From Diplolepis rosae (Eukaryota > Arthropoda > Insecta > Hymenoptera > Diplolepididae), in the NCBI GenBank assembly GCA_030998225.1, contig JAPYXD010000459.1:620001-684000 (forward strand): a stretch of DNA of 64,000 nucleotides, given 5' to 3'. The notes beneath the pieces were generated by a model. The model did not search any database. It was given only the letters and a program-made list of their open reading frames with translations, and was not told the origin of the DNA. Below are positions 20,986 to 32,037 of this stretch, piece after piece. Both the position numbers and the translations under genes were made by a program. Within the stretch, counting starts at the first letter, position 1. Each line of letters starts with the position of its first letter.

Positions 20986-21550
20986 CTAAATTCTTACCCT
21001 CCTTACTTTTGGTATTTCGGTGATCACCAAGGGTTGCAAGCTAGAATTGTACGTGACGACGTTCGTCGGCGTTGTTACCTTTGTTTTTACACAGAATATA
21101 CAGAGTTTTTTGGGCATACACTTTTGTATGAATTCGAGTATTCCTAATCTGTACAGAACATAGGCTGATCCTAATCCTAGCGCTGCGTAACCTAAATAGC
21201 TTAACCAATCCATAGTTGTTTCTCTCCATGTTCTTAGTCTTCTGTTAATGGCTATTGATTTTAACATATTTTCTGCATCGTCTAGGCTTAATTTGGCTTG
21301 TCGTAATTCATTGTTATCTATAATTTTAGGGAGACGTATTAATTTACTTTCTAAGGTTTTTAGATCGTCGTTAGAGTAACTAATGTTGTAGGTCGCATTG
21401 AATTCGTTGTAAAATTGTCCCTTTAGATTTTTGCCAAGGTACAGTGCGTCCATTCCATTATAGATTTTACAATTTGAGCCCGTCAGTAGTGAGGGTTGTT
21501 TAATCTTTAGGTGTTCTATTCCTATTCTTTGTGTAAAGCAAAAGTTGAAG
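20986..21550 (-). pseudogene. env: Envelope glycoprotein C-terminus, errantivirus-like remnant
   Basis: The frame is open upstream of ATG 21453 to a stop near 21550 and ends at 20986. It has extracellular-type sequence with an N-glycosylation motif (NATYNIS), a helical heptad-like stretch (LSLDDAENMLKSIAINRRLRTWRE), one membrane span (WLSYLGYAALGLGSAYVLYRLG) and a short cytoplasmic tail with Cys residues. This layout, followed directly by a purine tract and LTR, fits the Env (fusion protein) of insect gypsy-type errantiviruses. The N-terminal two thirds of env and all of gag-pol are absent. Assignment is from layout and not from a sequence match. Confidence 0.55.
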
Positions 21551-22269
21551 TTTTACATTTGTTCTCTGAGTTGTTTTATGTTTTATTCGGAGTATTGGTC
21601 ATTGTTCAGATGCTGACCAGGATATAATACTTAATGTTAAGAAGAGCTGTAAACTCTTTCTGTCGACCACATGCTGGGTCTCTTCTCTTCATTGCCATTT
21701 ATTTGGGTTTACTGAATTGTGACCCTGTTGGGGTGTTTATGTTTAGATTTGTCTGGGCTTTTTTATAATACCATCGACTGTAGTTAAGGGTATGGAAGTT
21801 TGTTTCTTAATCCGGAAAGTAGCTAGTAGTCACGTAGACCACTTTAAGAACCTAATTGCGGAAATAAAACTCCTCTCTATTTCTTGTAAGTAAAACTGAG
21901 GGTCGTGTGATCCTGTGAGAAATGATTTTCCGACGTTGTCACCTTTCATATTGTTGTCTCAAAACCGCCTACGTTGGAAGGCAACATTGTATTTTGAACA
22001 AGACACTTCGGAAACTCCAAGTACGGCAAAAAGGATCAGTACTCGGCCAGCCCTAATCTCAGCGACATCACTGCAACCTTTAATTGTAACCTTCTTGTAG
22101 TTTTTACATAGCAATTTATATCTTTACAATTGTTTGAATAAACAGTTATTGATGTGATATGTCGTGAGTCATCAATTAGAACCTTTTTTCTTGGACAGTT
22201 CAACACAAGCATGCAACGTAACGAATAAGAACTAAGAGCATCTTAATTACTTGCAAGCTTAACAGTCAT
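21551..22269. other. Region without recognised gene
   Basis: Mixed-composition DNA between the env remnant and a mariner fragment. AATAAA occurs near 22136. Nothing is supported as coding. Confidence 0.3.
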
Positions 22270-22433
22270 CGTATTATTCTTCTTGCATTTGGCACGAATC
22301 TTGATCCAATAATGCTTCCAATTCCGTGTCATCGTACACTTTCGGCCTTCCGCTACGTTCTTTGTCTTCGATGTCAAATTCACCGTTCTGAAACTTTTGA
22401 AACCGCTCACAACTTCTCTCACTTAAGGGGGTA
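22270..22433 (-). pseudogene. Mariner transposase N-terminal fragment
   Basis: The minus strand reads CERFQKFQNGEFDIEDKERSG and then RPKVYDDTELEALLDQDSCQ, the conserved mariner segment between the two N-terminal helix-turn-helix motifs. Both ends are truncated and no inverted termini are visible. It is a relic of about 55 codons. Confidence 0.8.
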
Positions 22434-23200
22434 CTATGGTAATCTTTTCTCAAAAAATCGAAATTTTTTGTTTTGCAGTTTCGGTTACTTTAAACCCTAA
22501 AGTATAATGTATAAACCTCCCTGTACTTCAGATGATATCGAAAAGTGATAAAAAATGAGATTTTCCGCAAGGGGTCGAGCGCGCGGATAAAGCATATGCA
22601 ACTTGAAAAATGTTTCAATACTTGAGAAAATTTATTTATAAAAATTGTTTAAACAAATTAATTTTATAAATTTGATAGCAGATTCGTGATCAGCGACCCA
22701 AAACACATATAATGCGATATTCAAGTTGTGAAAAAATAATTTTTATCACCATTCTTATGATCATGATAAAGATAATTTTATGCAAAATCTTTAACTGCGT
22801 TTTTCTCAAAACTGTGTTTTTTGAACTGGTGCCCACGATTCCGACCCGCCTACTTGGCCGATTTGCCTACTTTTTTTGTTTAAATGTTCAGAAAATACCT
22901 GGCTATGGAATGACCCATGACTATTACTGTAAGTTAATATTTAACAACGTTATGACAAAATTATTTACAAAAAACAAAGCGAGTTTTTGCGTTTGAAAAT
23001 ATACAAAGCGGGTTTGAAGCAACTGATGTTCTGTTGGTTGCTATGTGTTATCTGTTATTTTTGTGAGCTAAATTGAGCTAAAAAATTATTATAAAATTGA
23101 TCAATTGTTATATTTGATAGTTTATAAATTCGTCCATATGTGCCACCACGTCGCTGAAACAAAAAATAAAAAACTAAAAAATGTTACACGGCTAAGAATC
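22434..23200. other. AT-rich spacer
   Basis: No gene, repeat or regulatory element was recognised here. Confidence 0.3.
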
Positions 23201-23302
23201 GACCAAGGCAAGCACAGCCATTAGGACACTTACCTTCCAATAATACTTTTTATCTTGCACCGAATGAAAGACGCCACTACTGGCCAAACTTCAAGCTACC
23301 TG

Positions 23303-23527
23303 TTACTCGGGCAGACCATCCAACGCCCCGCCGAATGGTGATTCGACGACGACGAGCCACAAGCTATAACAGGCCGCAACACTTGAGAGGAACATGCACG
23401 TCACCATCAAGATAAATACCAACAACGCCATGCTGGCGCAAACCTGGTACACAAATATCAACCTGAAGTTCATGTTTATGCTCTCACGCACCCACCGCCC
23501 AACACTTATCGAAGGTCTGGAGTACAC
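23303..23527 (-). CDS. Hydrophobic frame in a GC-rich block, possible membrane-protein exon
   Basis: The 75-codon minus-strand frame has a long hydrophobic run (about residues 20-63: FRLIFVYQVCASMALL, ILMVTCMFLSSVAACYSLWLVVV), enough for one long or two short membrane spans. It lies in a GC-rich island (about 23200-23830) unlike the AT-rich neighbours. Further upstream on the same strand another phase also encodes a hydrophobic stretch (VMFGFAGIVSIVAVVVTSW), with stops between. It could be a decayed membrane-protein gene or chance. The family is not recognised. Confidence 0.3.
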   Translation of the reverse strand: MYSRPSISVGRWVRESINMNFRLIFVYQVCASMALLVFILMVTCMFLSSVAACYSLWLVVVESPFGGALDGLPE

Positions 23528-24039
23528 ACGATCATCTTAAAAATAGCAGGTGACGTTTACTGGGTACTCTGCGACGGGAAGAAGTTAAAAATCCATGGCT
23601 CACAACTCTAGGCAGCTCCGTTAGGCTCTCGCTTCGAAACTAACCCAGCTGGTAACGACGACAGCTACAATAGAAACGATACCAGCGAAGCCAAACATGA
23701 CGATGACGGATGACCAAGTCAACGAGGGAACGTCCGCGCACAGCTACAGCCAAACACGTTTTATCACGACAGCACCGACATTTCGAATGATGGAAGCACC
23801 AAACAAAAGGATACCAAAACGAAGCAAATTGAAATGTTACCCTAAGATTAGAATTAAGCTTTCTCCCTTATTCCAACCAATAATTGTATTTTCACTAAAA
23901 TTTTATGTCCACGTAACAACAGTCGGTAAGTAAGATAAAATAGTAGCTCAATTTTTTCATCAATAAGATACTTGTCCGAAATCCATTTATAAGCTACTTA
24001 AGATCTCTGAAAAACAGTATCCTTCCCCGCTACTCCTTT

Positions 24040-24480
24040 GCCATGAAATGGATTCTCACTTCCACGAGACAGGAAAAGTGAAAGCTAGAAAAGCAAGGGA
24101 AAGCGAGGGAGGCAAGTAGACTCTCTCAGCGTCTACCCCTTCACTATCGGTCACTTCCAACGGGGAAGAAAAGGATGTAACGATGCGAGCCACATGATAG
24201 AGGAAGACAGCGATACTTCCTCCCTCAAAGTAGCTAGCAAATTCGCAGAAGGGAAGGAGGCTCGGCACCCAAAAACTATTAAAAAAAAAACGTTCCTCCT
24301 TCCACTACGACATTTCTCCTCATTTTGCACCCCTATAAAAAGGGTCACAGGTCGCTCGATTGGGAGTTCACTTCGGTTGAGAGTCCTTGACCTACATCAA
24401 CTAAGAGCAAACTTGATATTGGACATCATTTTGGTAACGATTGGATAATATTCCGTTAAAAAGACACTAAACTAAACAGA
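24040..24480 (+). promoter_or_regulatory. TATA-box core promoter-like region
   Basis: TATAAAAA at 24334-24341 is followed after about 30 bases by CGATTGGGAGTTCACTTCGG, a plausible start site, within a purine-rich, GC-richer block. It may be a decayed LTR or a promoter; no gene follows. Confidence 0.35.
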
Positions 24481-24858
24481 TAGTGCAAAATTGACACTTA
24501 AAATGTTGATAGTGTGATTCTTTGTCGAAATTGACCTAATGAACTTAACAATAAAAATCAATAATTTTCTTTTTCGGCTGTAGAAAATAGAAAAAATACG
24601 ATATCGATTTGTTGACCACTTTTGTACAAATAGTGTCTCGCGGTGACCATTTAGTACTTCTTACTAGTTTGCCTAAAATGAATGAATAAAAAAATATTAG
24701 TATTTTAATAATTTATTTTGTGCTCAATCGAAACTTTTCTTCACATTGATCAAAATGGTGGCCTCTGAAAGTTTACTTATAAATTTTGAGGGAAAAAGGC
24801 GCTCTTTTATTGTTTATAAAAAAAAGTTCTTCAATGAGATACTAGTTTTTAATGCTTA

Positions 24859-25360
24859 CACGGAGAGAAATAACTGGTGCCATGCACTCGAAAGAGACCA
24901 TTGTTTGGCAATTGTGGCCGTTCAAATAGTTGAACTTAAAAAATCGAATAATAACTGCTCAAAATTCATGCGAGCAGCGCACAGTAATCTACAAAGACAA
25001 AATACTGTATATTCACATAAATAGTATGTGATATTACAACATTTACTACTTATGCGACTTGTAGTAGATACTAGATGGGCCAAAGGTATAAGGCATACAC
25101 CTTGGGGACGCTTGAGATTCACGTGCGCCGCACGTGAAGCTGAAGCGTTTGGAACATGAAGAAAGCCATGCATCATATACTCAGCGTTCATGTGTTCGAG
25201 CTCCGAGTTGCCAGTGCTACACGCACGAATATTTAATAGGTAGAGCATGAACGTTGTCTAGTGTCAAACATTTGAATTCGCGTGTTTCACAATCGTTATT
25301 CGACATGTGTGTAACACTTCGTGAGTTCCATGTGCATGGCACCAGTTATTTCTCTCCGTG
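24859..25360. mobile_element. 502-bp MITE with CACGGAGAGAAATAACTGG ends
   Basis: A perfect inverted terminal repeat of 29 bp, beginning CACGGAGAGAAATAACTGGT, is flanked by TA at 24857-24858 and 25361-25362. There is no transposase frame. Its ends share CACGGAGA with other elements in the window. The perfect termini suggest recent activity. Confidence 0.9.
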
Positions 25361-25362
25361 TA

Positions 25363-26200
25363 GAATATGCTATATAAATTTGATTTAAATCCGTCGTGTT
25401 TTTTAAAAATTTAGGGGTTCCGTGTGTTTTTCGAAGTGGTGTGCTTTCTTCTCGGTAATAAGAGGTAGATTGAATAGCATTGCAATGTTTCAATGCGATA
25501 GAATTCCGTTTTTGCATTTCCAATCAAATCCCCTGCAATTCTTTGAAAGAGACTGAAATGCATTCAAAAAAATTCGATTATTGAAACGTTATTGAATCGT
25601 ATCAGTTTCAATTCCCTGCTAAAAAGGACGCTTTAAAATTTATTATTGATTGAAATGTCCCAAAAAATATGAAAATGAATCAAAGTCCATTGATATTCAT
25701 GGAAAGGTACATCAGTTTCTTATAGCCAAATCTCAAATATTGGTGTTCAAATCTGATTTTTTATTTACCAGTAAGAAAAAAGCAAGTGCACTCATCGTGC
25801 CAACGGTTAAACTTTGTTCGATAAAGAACGTTGTCAAAAGGAAAGATAAATTCACTTTGCAGTATAAAGTTTTCCTTTGTTTAATCTACAATTCACTGAT
25901 GAGGTTACCAATATTTGAAGTCATATTGGCATACGTGTTATAACGTGGTACTTGACCACGTACAAGAGTGTATAAAATTATTGACCTCGAGCAGACAATC
26001 ATGCCCAAGGCTGTCTGTGACAGTCATAAGTCATAAGTCGAGCGTAATGTGCTCGGCAGGCTCCTGCCTTTGACTTCATGTTGCAAGTATCAAATGTGAC
26101 AGGTTACCTGAGGGAAGATGTTAGATTCCCTGGGCACCTATTCCCAACGGCCAGACCGTACGTTTCAGCTACAATTAGCACTTATTTTAATTTAATTCGT
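25363..26200. other. Region without recognised gene
   Basis: AT-rich DNA holding a short palindrome ACGTGGTACTTGACCACGT near 25943 and no supported gene. Confidence 0.3.
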
Positions 26201-26803
26201 GTTTTATTTTCACATACGTGAATTCGACACTACGCAACAAACCACGAGGCTCACCTGCACTAGGACACCGGCCGGTCAATGGCGATCAATATTCGTACCC
26301 GCGGACAAGCCATCGGAGAGACAAAGAAAACATCACGACACGACAAAGCACACCACGAAGAGAATCCTTAGTATGTCAGGTTGATGTGAGTCCCGCCTGC
26401 TCAAGAACACCACGGAAAGGAGCTCTTCATCGCACCGTTGAAAGGTTGTTACCAAACTAACCTGTGCGACGAGGTTAATTCCGATAATCGCCACACCTTC
26501 GCCATCTGTTGCTCGCAACTATGAACTCGATGCAAATGCCGGTAACGTCGTTAAGCTATGTGCGCGCCACCGTCTTCCGGTGAAGCGAACACGCCAGCGG
26601 ATCTCGCCATCCTTTTATTCCAGGGCAGGTCGACCTCTAATGTATTGGGTGTCCCCGTAGGATAGTTCATGTGCGGTGGTGTACGCGGCGCTAGTTGTCG
26701 GAAGCGGGCGGAGTGCGGCAAAGGGAACGGCTTCGTATGAGTTCCGCCATTGTTGTATACATGTATCAACAATTCGTACGCGATCGCACTTTATAATCAT
26801 TTA
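26201..26803 (+). promoter_or_regulatory. GC-rich region upstream of a THAP-like exon
   Basis: Composition rises in CpG. The phrase TACGCGGCGCTAGTTG at about 26681 recurs at about 28692. Competing frames on both strands suggest non-coding DNA. Position just upstream of an ATG makes a promoter plausible. Confidence 0.3.
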
Positions 26804-27038
26804 AAATGAATTCGAAGTACGAAATTCAGTGTGCTGTGAGTGGGTGTACCTCCAAAAGGGGTCGGAAGAACAATTTATTTATTTACCGTCGTGTAGTGAT
26901 GTGTCGAGTGGAAGTGATGTGAACATTAAACCGGCGAGTGTTTCTTCCCCATCAGACTTCGAAATTTTTATTCCCGAAGTAGAAAAACCTGCAGAAGGCA
27001 CACGAGACTTTAAAGAAAGTAGCGTGCAGTTTGCACAC
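26804..27038 (+). pseudogene. THAP-like zinc-finger first exon, frameshifted
   Basis: ATG at 26804 opens a frame reading CAVSGCTSKRGRKNNLFIY, the C-x4-C start and the LF segment of a THAP domain. It stops after about 38 codons. In the neighbouring phase an acidic, serine-rich sequence (SVSSPSDFEIFIPEVEKPAEG) continues to a good donor (CACAC/GTAAGT at 27039). A possible next exon begins at about 28609 after an AG acceptor, with the Tc1-like element lying in the intron. Resemblance to the 8.7-kb gene is in organisation; the relationship is inferred. Confidence 0.4.
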
Positions 27039-27338
27039 GTAAGTAACAATATTTTTAATTTCATACGATATTGTATATAATTTCAAACTTTTCGACTCTG
27101 ATCAGAGTCCTCATTAGTGATCTTTATTTCTAAAATTTTAAGTGCAATAAATAAAATATTACATATATGAGCCCTATTTCGTATTAAACTTCGAAAATGT
27201 GAAAAAATGTAAAAATCGTAAGAAAATTTACATAAAATAGTACAAGAAACTTCGATGAAGTATCTAAAACTTCCTTAGGAATGACAATAGAATTCTAGCA
27301 CGTAATTTTGAGATACCAAACTAAAAAAGTAGTATATA

Positions 27339-28352
27339 CACTACCGGTCAAAATTATTTATTCACCTGCTGTGTTAGCTATTCTTAAAGTGTCTTAATTT
27401 TTATAATTATTTAAATTTTGCATCTAGTGAGCCCAAGTTGAAGGCAAAATGATAATTTTATAAGAATATATTGCAAAAAACGTCAAATTTCGATCTTTTT
27501 GAATAAATATTAATAACACTGAAATTAATTAAGACCTTTAAACGTTTCTGGTCTCATTTTGAAGGTTACTCTTCATAGTATTTTGTTAACTTATCAAGAT
27601 ATTTTTAGAATTTTTCTTTTGGATTCTACCCTGGGGTCAAACATGGTACAAACATGTCGAAAATTTTCAAATGAAGACAGTAATCTATAAATTTTATTAA
27701 AATATGATACACATTGGTTTTTAAAAATTTCTTGTAAGTAGCTACACATTTTTAAAATTTTATGACCTTTTTGTATCATTTTTGACGCCGGGTAGAATCC
27801 AGGAAAAAAAAATCTGAAAATATCTTGATTAGTCAGCAAAATACTAGGAAAACCTACTATTTAAATGAGACAAAAAACTTTTAAAAATCTTAATTAATTT
27901 CAGAGTTGTTAATATTTTTCAGAATGATTGAAATTTCAAGTTTTTTGAAATATTTTTTTATAAAATTAACCTTTTTTTATTTTTTCTGATTTTTCTAAAT
28001 CATTTCAGTCGATTATGTCGATCATTAGAAGAGTGTATCACTGTACGTGACAACGGAACTCTACTATATCGACCTTATCAACCTCTGATTTAGAATTAAT
28101 CCAACGTTATTTAAAACTAGATGGTATTTTCCAATATAAATTGAAGAAATTTTTCTGTGAAAAAAAAAATTTCTTCAATTTTGTTATTTAGTTTATTTTA
28201 TTATTTTTTATTTTGTTTTATTTGTTATTTGCAAAATTTTATTAACTTTTATTTTATGATAGGGAAAAAAATTTCAACTTGTTATTATAAAAATTAAGAC
28301 ACTTTAGGAATAGCTGAAACAACACGTGAACAAATAATTTCGACCGGCAGTG
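27339..28352. mobile_element. Tc1-like non-autonomous element
   Basis: Ends CACTACCGGTCAAAATTATT and the complement of AATAATTTCGACCGGCAGTG are flanked by TA at 27337-27338 and 28353-28354. The inverted repeats extend about 74 bp with around ten mismatches. CACTNCCGGTC-type ends with TA targets are typical of Tc1-like transposons. There is no transposase. It contains the repeat unit 27992-28185. Confidence 0.85.
27992..28185 (+). repeat. Short repeat also present at 52026, ending in a hairpin
   Basis: TTTCTAAATCATTTCAGTCG and about 130 further bases match 52026-52170. The unit ends with a perfect or near-perfect inverted repeat (TTGAAGAAATTTTT, loop CTGTG, AAAAATTTCTTCAA). At 52169 the sister copy ends in a much longer hairpin of similar start. 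Confidence 0.75.
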
Positions 28353-28914
28353 TACTTCTGTCTAAATGTTACTGAAAATATAGATGCAAGTACATATATA
28401 GTATAAAATTACAAAGGATTATTTATGAAAAAATAGCTGAGAATTGCCAATACAAATTCCACAATGTCAGAAATTCCCACCACAATTTCGCGAAACATAT
28501 GACTGGAGTCTTATTTTATAAAATTTATTTTTATTTATTTTATAAAATACCTACGAAATAAATTTCAAATATTCATATAAATTAAATGCTTTTAATCTAT
28601 ATTCCAGAAAAAAGAATCAGAAGATATCCCAGAAGCGTATGCATGTATATGCACTAACACGTGCACACATAATGGTAGTTCATGCGCAGTGCTGTACGCG
28701 GCGCTAGTTGCTAACGGTCCACCACCTTTCCATTAGGTTTGCACGGCCTGTTTTATTCATTCTCTGTTCGATGTCTAAGGTGGCTGGTGTGCCAATGATA
28801 TATAATATTTGGATTTTCATCGAGCATGTCCGGCAGAAGAAGCTAGCGGAGCCGTAGGAGACTAACCGGTAGCCTGTAATATTATCTCTGAGTGTTTTTC
28901 TTTATTAGCTAATA

Positions 28915-29765
28915 AAGGGTTTTCCAATAGGGACATAACAATTTCGTATCTTTATATGAACGCACCCTTAAACTTTTTTAATGAACTGTCAATGTCAAAA
29001 CGTTAGTTAAAGTCAACATTTTCATCATGGTAAAGTTCACGAACCAGCAGCGTTTGGAAATTATTAAAAATTACTACCGAAATTCTGAGTCGGTGGTCGC
29101 AACTTTAAGAGCGCTTACTCCAATTTTCGGCCGTAACAATCGTCCCACCCGACAGGCTGTGCGTGCTATAGTGGATGAATTCAAGACCAAATTTACACTA
29201 TTGGACGTTCCGGTGCCAAAAAGACGTCGTATTGCTCGAAGCAAAGAAATAATCGCAGCCGTAATTGCATCGATTATGCGAAAAGATCTTGGCCTACATG
29301 CTTTCAAGATTAAATTGACTCAAGAACTAAAGCCACTTGATCATTTGAAACGCCGAACAATCGATTTATTGAAAGGCAAATTCGGTGAACGTGTTATCTC
29401 GAGAAATGGTCCGGTCGAATGGCCGCCTCGTTCATGTGATCTAACGTCATTGGATTTCTTTTTATGGGGCCATATCAAGTCACTGATTTATGCCAACAAG
29501 CCAGCAACTTTAGACGACCTCAAAGACAACATCCAATGCGAAATTGCCAACGTTCCGGTCGAAATGTGTGCCAGAGTGGTGGAAAAGTGGGTCCAAAGAA
29601 TCGACCGCTGTAAACGGGCTCGTGGTGGTCATATGACCGATATCGAATTTCATTCGTAAAATGTAATGCTTGCACTACACCCACAATAGATTTGAACTCA
29701 ATGTGTCAAATATTTCTGTGTTTTATTCATAGATAAAATTGTTATGTCCCTATTGGAAAACCCTT
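28915..29765 (+). mobile_element. Mariner-like DD41D element, copy 2, internally deleted
   Basis: Same termini as 15014-16275, with TA at 28913-28914 and 29766-29767. At 851 bp it is about 410 bp shorter because of two internal deletions. The right TIR is closer to the consensus (GGAAAACCCTT) than in copy 1. Confidence 0.9.
29027..29659 (+). CDS. Truncated DD41D transposase-derived open frame, 210 residues
   Basis: The N-terminal helix-turn-helix region (residues 1-75), including basic PVPKRRRIAR, is joined by two deletions to the C-terminal lobe. The first removes the segment that follows residue about 84 in copy 1 (26-27 codons). The second removes the block with the first two catalytic Asp motifs. 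Both preserve phase and the frame has no stop, while copy 1 has a TGA where this copy reads CGA. The third motif is present (CDLTSLDFFLWG). It cannot be catalytic but could bind the shared termini. Open frame may be chance in a young copy. Confidence 0.7.
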   Translation: MVKFTNQQRLEIIKNYYRNSESVVATLRALTPIFGRNNRPTRQAVRAIVDEFKTKFTLLDVPVPKRRRIARSKEIIAAVIASIMRKDLGLHAFKIKLTQELKPLDHLKRRTIDLLKGKFGERVISRNGPVEWPPRSCDLTSLDFFLWGHIKSLIYANKPATLDDLKDNIQCEIANVPVEMCARVVEKWVQRIDRCKRARGGHMTDIEFHS

Positions 29766-29767
29766 TA

Positions 29768-30570
29768 GTTCGAAGCGTGTGGTACAGGGTGACCCAACAC
29801 GAGCTGGCCAGTCATTCATTAGCGGGCATTCATCAAATTGTAATTTTGGTTATTTTGACATAAATAACCTGGCGGTCAACAACTTCGTAGCAGCCGAGGT
29901 TGCCCGTAGTAAATTGCGTTACCCCGAACCTTGTAAATCGAATTTTTTGTTTAATAAATAACTTTGGTGTAACATATCATTCAGACTAGTATTCATTTAT
30001 AATTTCAAAGATAATAAGGACCCCTTAAACAGACCCCCAAAACGATTTATAAAATAGTGATTACAGTGTATTGGCAATATTATACGGAGTTTAACACTTT
30101 CGTGTAACACCTGTTGACACCATCACAGTGACTCAGTTTTATCAAGAGTAGTCTGTTTGTCGGCTATTCACTTTCGTTAAATGGTGAACACTCATTGGTT
30201 TCTGTTGGCGGATTAATTTAAATGACATAATATTACATTATAGTAGCCAATTTTTTTTTTTCAGAGGAGAAAAGAGAATGCATTTACGCACGCTGTGTCG
30301 GACTCAGCCGAAGCAATACCCGCTAAACTCAAAACTTCCCTGTTTCCTCGCCAGACAATGACCCCGGAACCGCGTTAGCATTACTTCAGCGTCATTGTCT
30401 ATGGGCGCAACTCACCGTACCTCGGCGCTCTACTTTGTTGTCTGCATTGGCTCCCTCAGACGCTTACGAGGATCCGGAGTGGAGTTCGGCGCTGGCTCGA
30501 GGAGAGTTTGGGTGCCCTCATCCAAGGCAACCTTCTTAGGGGATCTCACCTCCCTAATTTTCTGTACCAT
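29768..30570. other. Region without recognised gene
   Basis: AT-rich DNA then a GC-richer segment (30280-30560). A 66-codon minus-strand frame (30430-30630) is basic and unremarkable. No support for a gene. Confidence 0.3.
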
Positions 30571-30890
30571 CTTGACCCTAAGATGAAATAAAGGCAGAGT
30601 TAGATGAAGTTCATGACAAATCTGCACCATTGTTTAAAACTGTGTACAAGTGGGTGAATGAGTTTAAACATGGCCGTACATCCACTCGTGATGAACCCCG
30701 TTCAGGACGGTCAGTTGAGGCAGTGACGCCAGAAATCATGGAAAATGTTCACGATATAATTTTAAACAATCGACGAGTGAAAGGAAAAGAAATTGTTGAA
30801 GCCATAGGCATATCACATGACACAGTAATTTGAATTTTGCATGAGAAATTGTCTATGGAAAAGCTATCGGCAGAAAGGGTGCTGTTTTGA
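30571..30890 (+). pseudogene. Mariner transposase N-terminal fragment
   Basis: The reading YKWVNEFKHGRTSTRDEPRSG, then TPEIMENVHDIILNNRRVKG and EIVEAIGISHDTV is the paired helix-turn-helix DNA-binding region of mariner transposases. It ends at a TGA (30831-30833) and sequence similarity is lost after about 30890; the DDD catalytic domain is absent. No inverted termini were found. Confidence 0.85.
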
Positions 30891-31040
30891 TTTGTTGTTT
30901 ATTTCTCACCTTTTGTATTTATATCAAAACAATCAAACCATAACCTCGAAATTGAAGTTGTTTATCTGGTGCGCAAGTGCGAAACTCAATTTTCGTTCGA
31001 AGGGACAGTGAGGCAATAGAGCGTGACAGCGAGAGATTTT

Positions 31041-31607
31041 CGAACAGGCCCCCCAAGCTCTAATGTATTTCGCTGTAACTAAGTTCTAGGTACGTAGTTC
31101 AAATCGTGAAGTTCGATGGCGCCACCTCCGCCACTTACATTGTTAAGCCTTCCCGTCACTGATATATTTCAGTGCATTTGTGTTGATTTGTTTATGCAAA
31201 CGTTTCGTGGTTTACGGCGTAGTTTTGTGTCGATTGTGGTTTTTTATATGAATTTTGAAGCAAGTGATTATTCGAGGGATATACAGAAGCTGTGTTTTCC
31301 AATTTTTCTTGAAGTAAGTGCATTTTACTTGAATTTATGTGCAATGAAAACCAAATGAAACATCACGTGACTCGTAGTAATTTTACAATCCTATTTGTAA
31401 TGTCGTTTTCATTGCACACAAAACTACGCCGTAAACCATGAAACGTTTGCATAAACAAATCAACACAAATGCACTGAAATATATCAGTGACGGGAAGGCT
31501 TAACAATGTAAGTGGCAGAGGTTACGCCATCGAACTTCACGATTTGAACTACGTACTCAGAACTTAGTTACAGCGAAATACATTGGAGCTTGGGGGGCCT
31601 GTTTCCG
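31041..31607. mobile_element. Foldback element with arms of about 190 bp
   Basis: The left arm 31041-31236 is the complement of 31411-31607 with few mismatches, from AACAGGCCCCCCAAGCT to GTTTACGGCGTAGTTTTGTG. The spacer is about 175 bp. An 80-codon frame starting at 31116 spans the left arm and spacer and shows no recognised domain; it is probably fortuitous. Confidence 0.8.
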
Positions 31608-32037
31608 AATAGACTGACGGAGACTGCTAGAGATTGCCAAAGATGACGCAACTGAAAGTAGAGTTCTGAGTCGGTTATATTACATTGAGAACGGTAACGA
31701 GAATGAGAATATTACCGAGAATATAACCGGCAGATAAATTCTCTTAGAATTTATGAGAATTTTCTCATTTTTACTTTTTAAATGCTTTAAACAATCAGAA
31801 TCAATTATTTATTGCGTATAAAATTATAGTTCAATATTTCAAACATATTCTGATTGTATATGATAAGCGTCTGTCGAAATTTAATAAATATCATAATCAC
31901 AACACGTCGTTTGCCTGTTGCCGGTGGTTGCCGGGTCTGCAAGTACTTATCACGAAAAGTTGATCCTAATGAGACTGAATGAGACGAAGCGAAGGATATC
32001 AAATGCAATGGAAACATTAGTTTATTTAATTAGAATA

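Noticed and set aside
26199..26800. Several overlapping frames of 60-80 codons on both strands
   Set aside because: Overlap on both strands with no domain suggests GC-rich non-coding DNA.
30430..30630. Minus-strand 66-codon basic frame as a gene
   Set aside because: No domain, no splice or promoter context, and it overlaps the start of a mariner fragment.
31116..31358. 80-codon open frame as a gene
   Set aside because: It lies across a foldback arm and spacer and has no recognisable domain.
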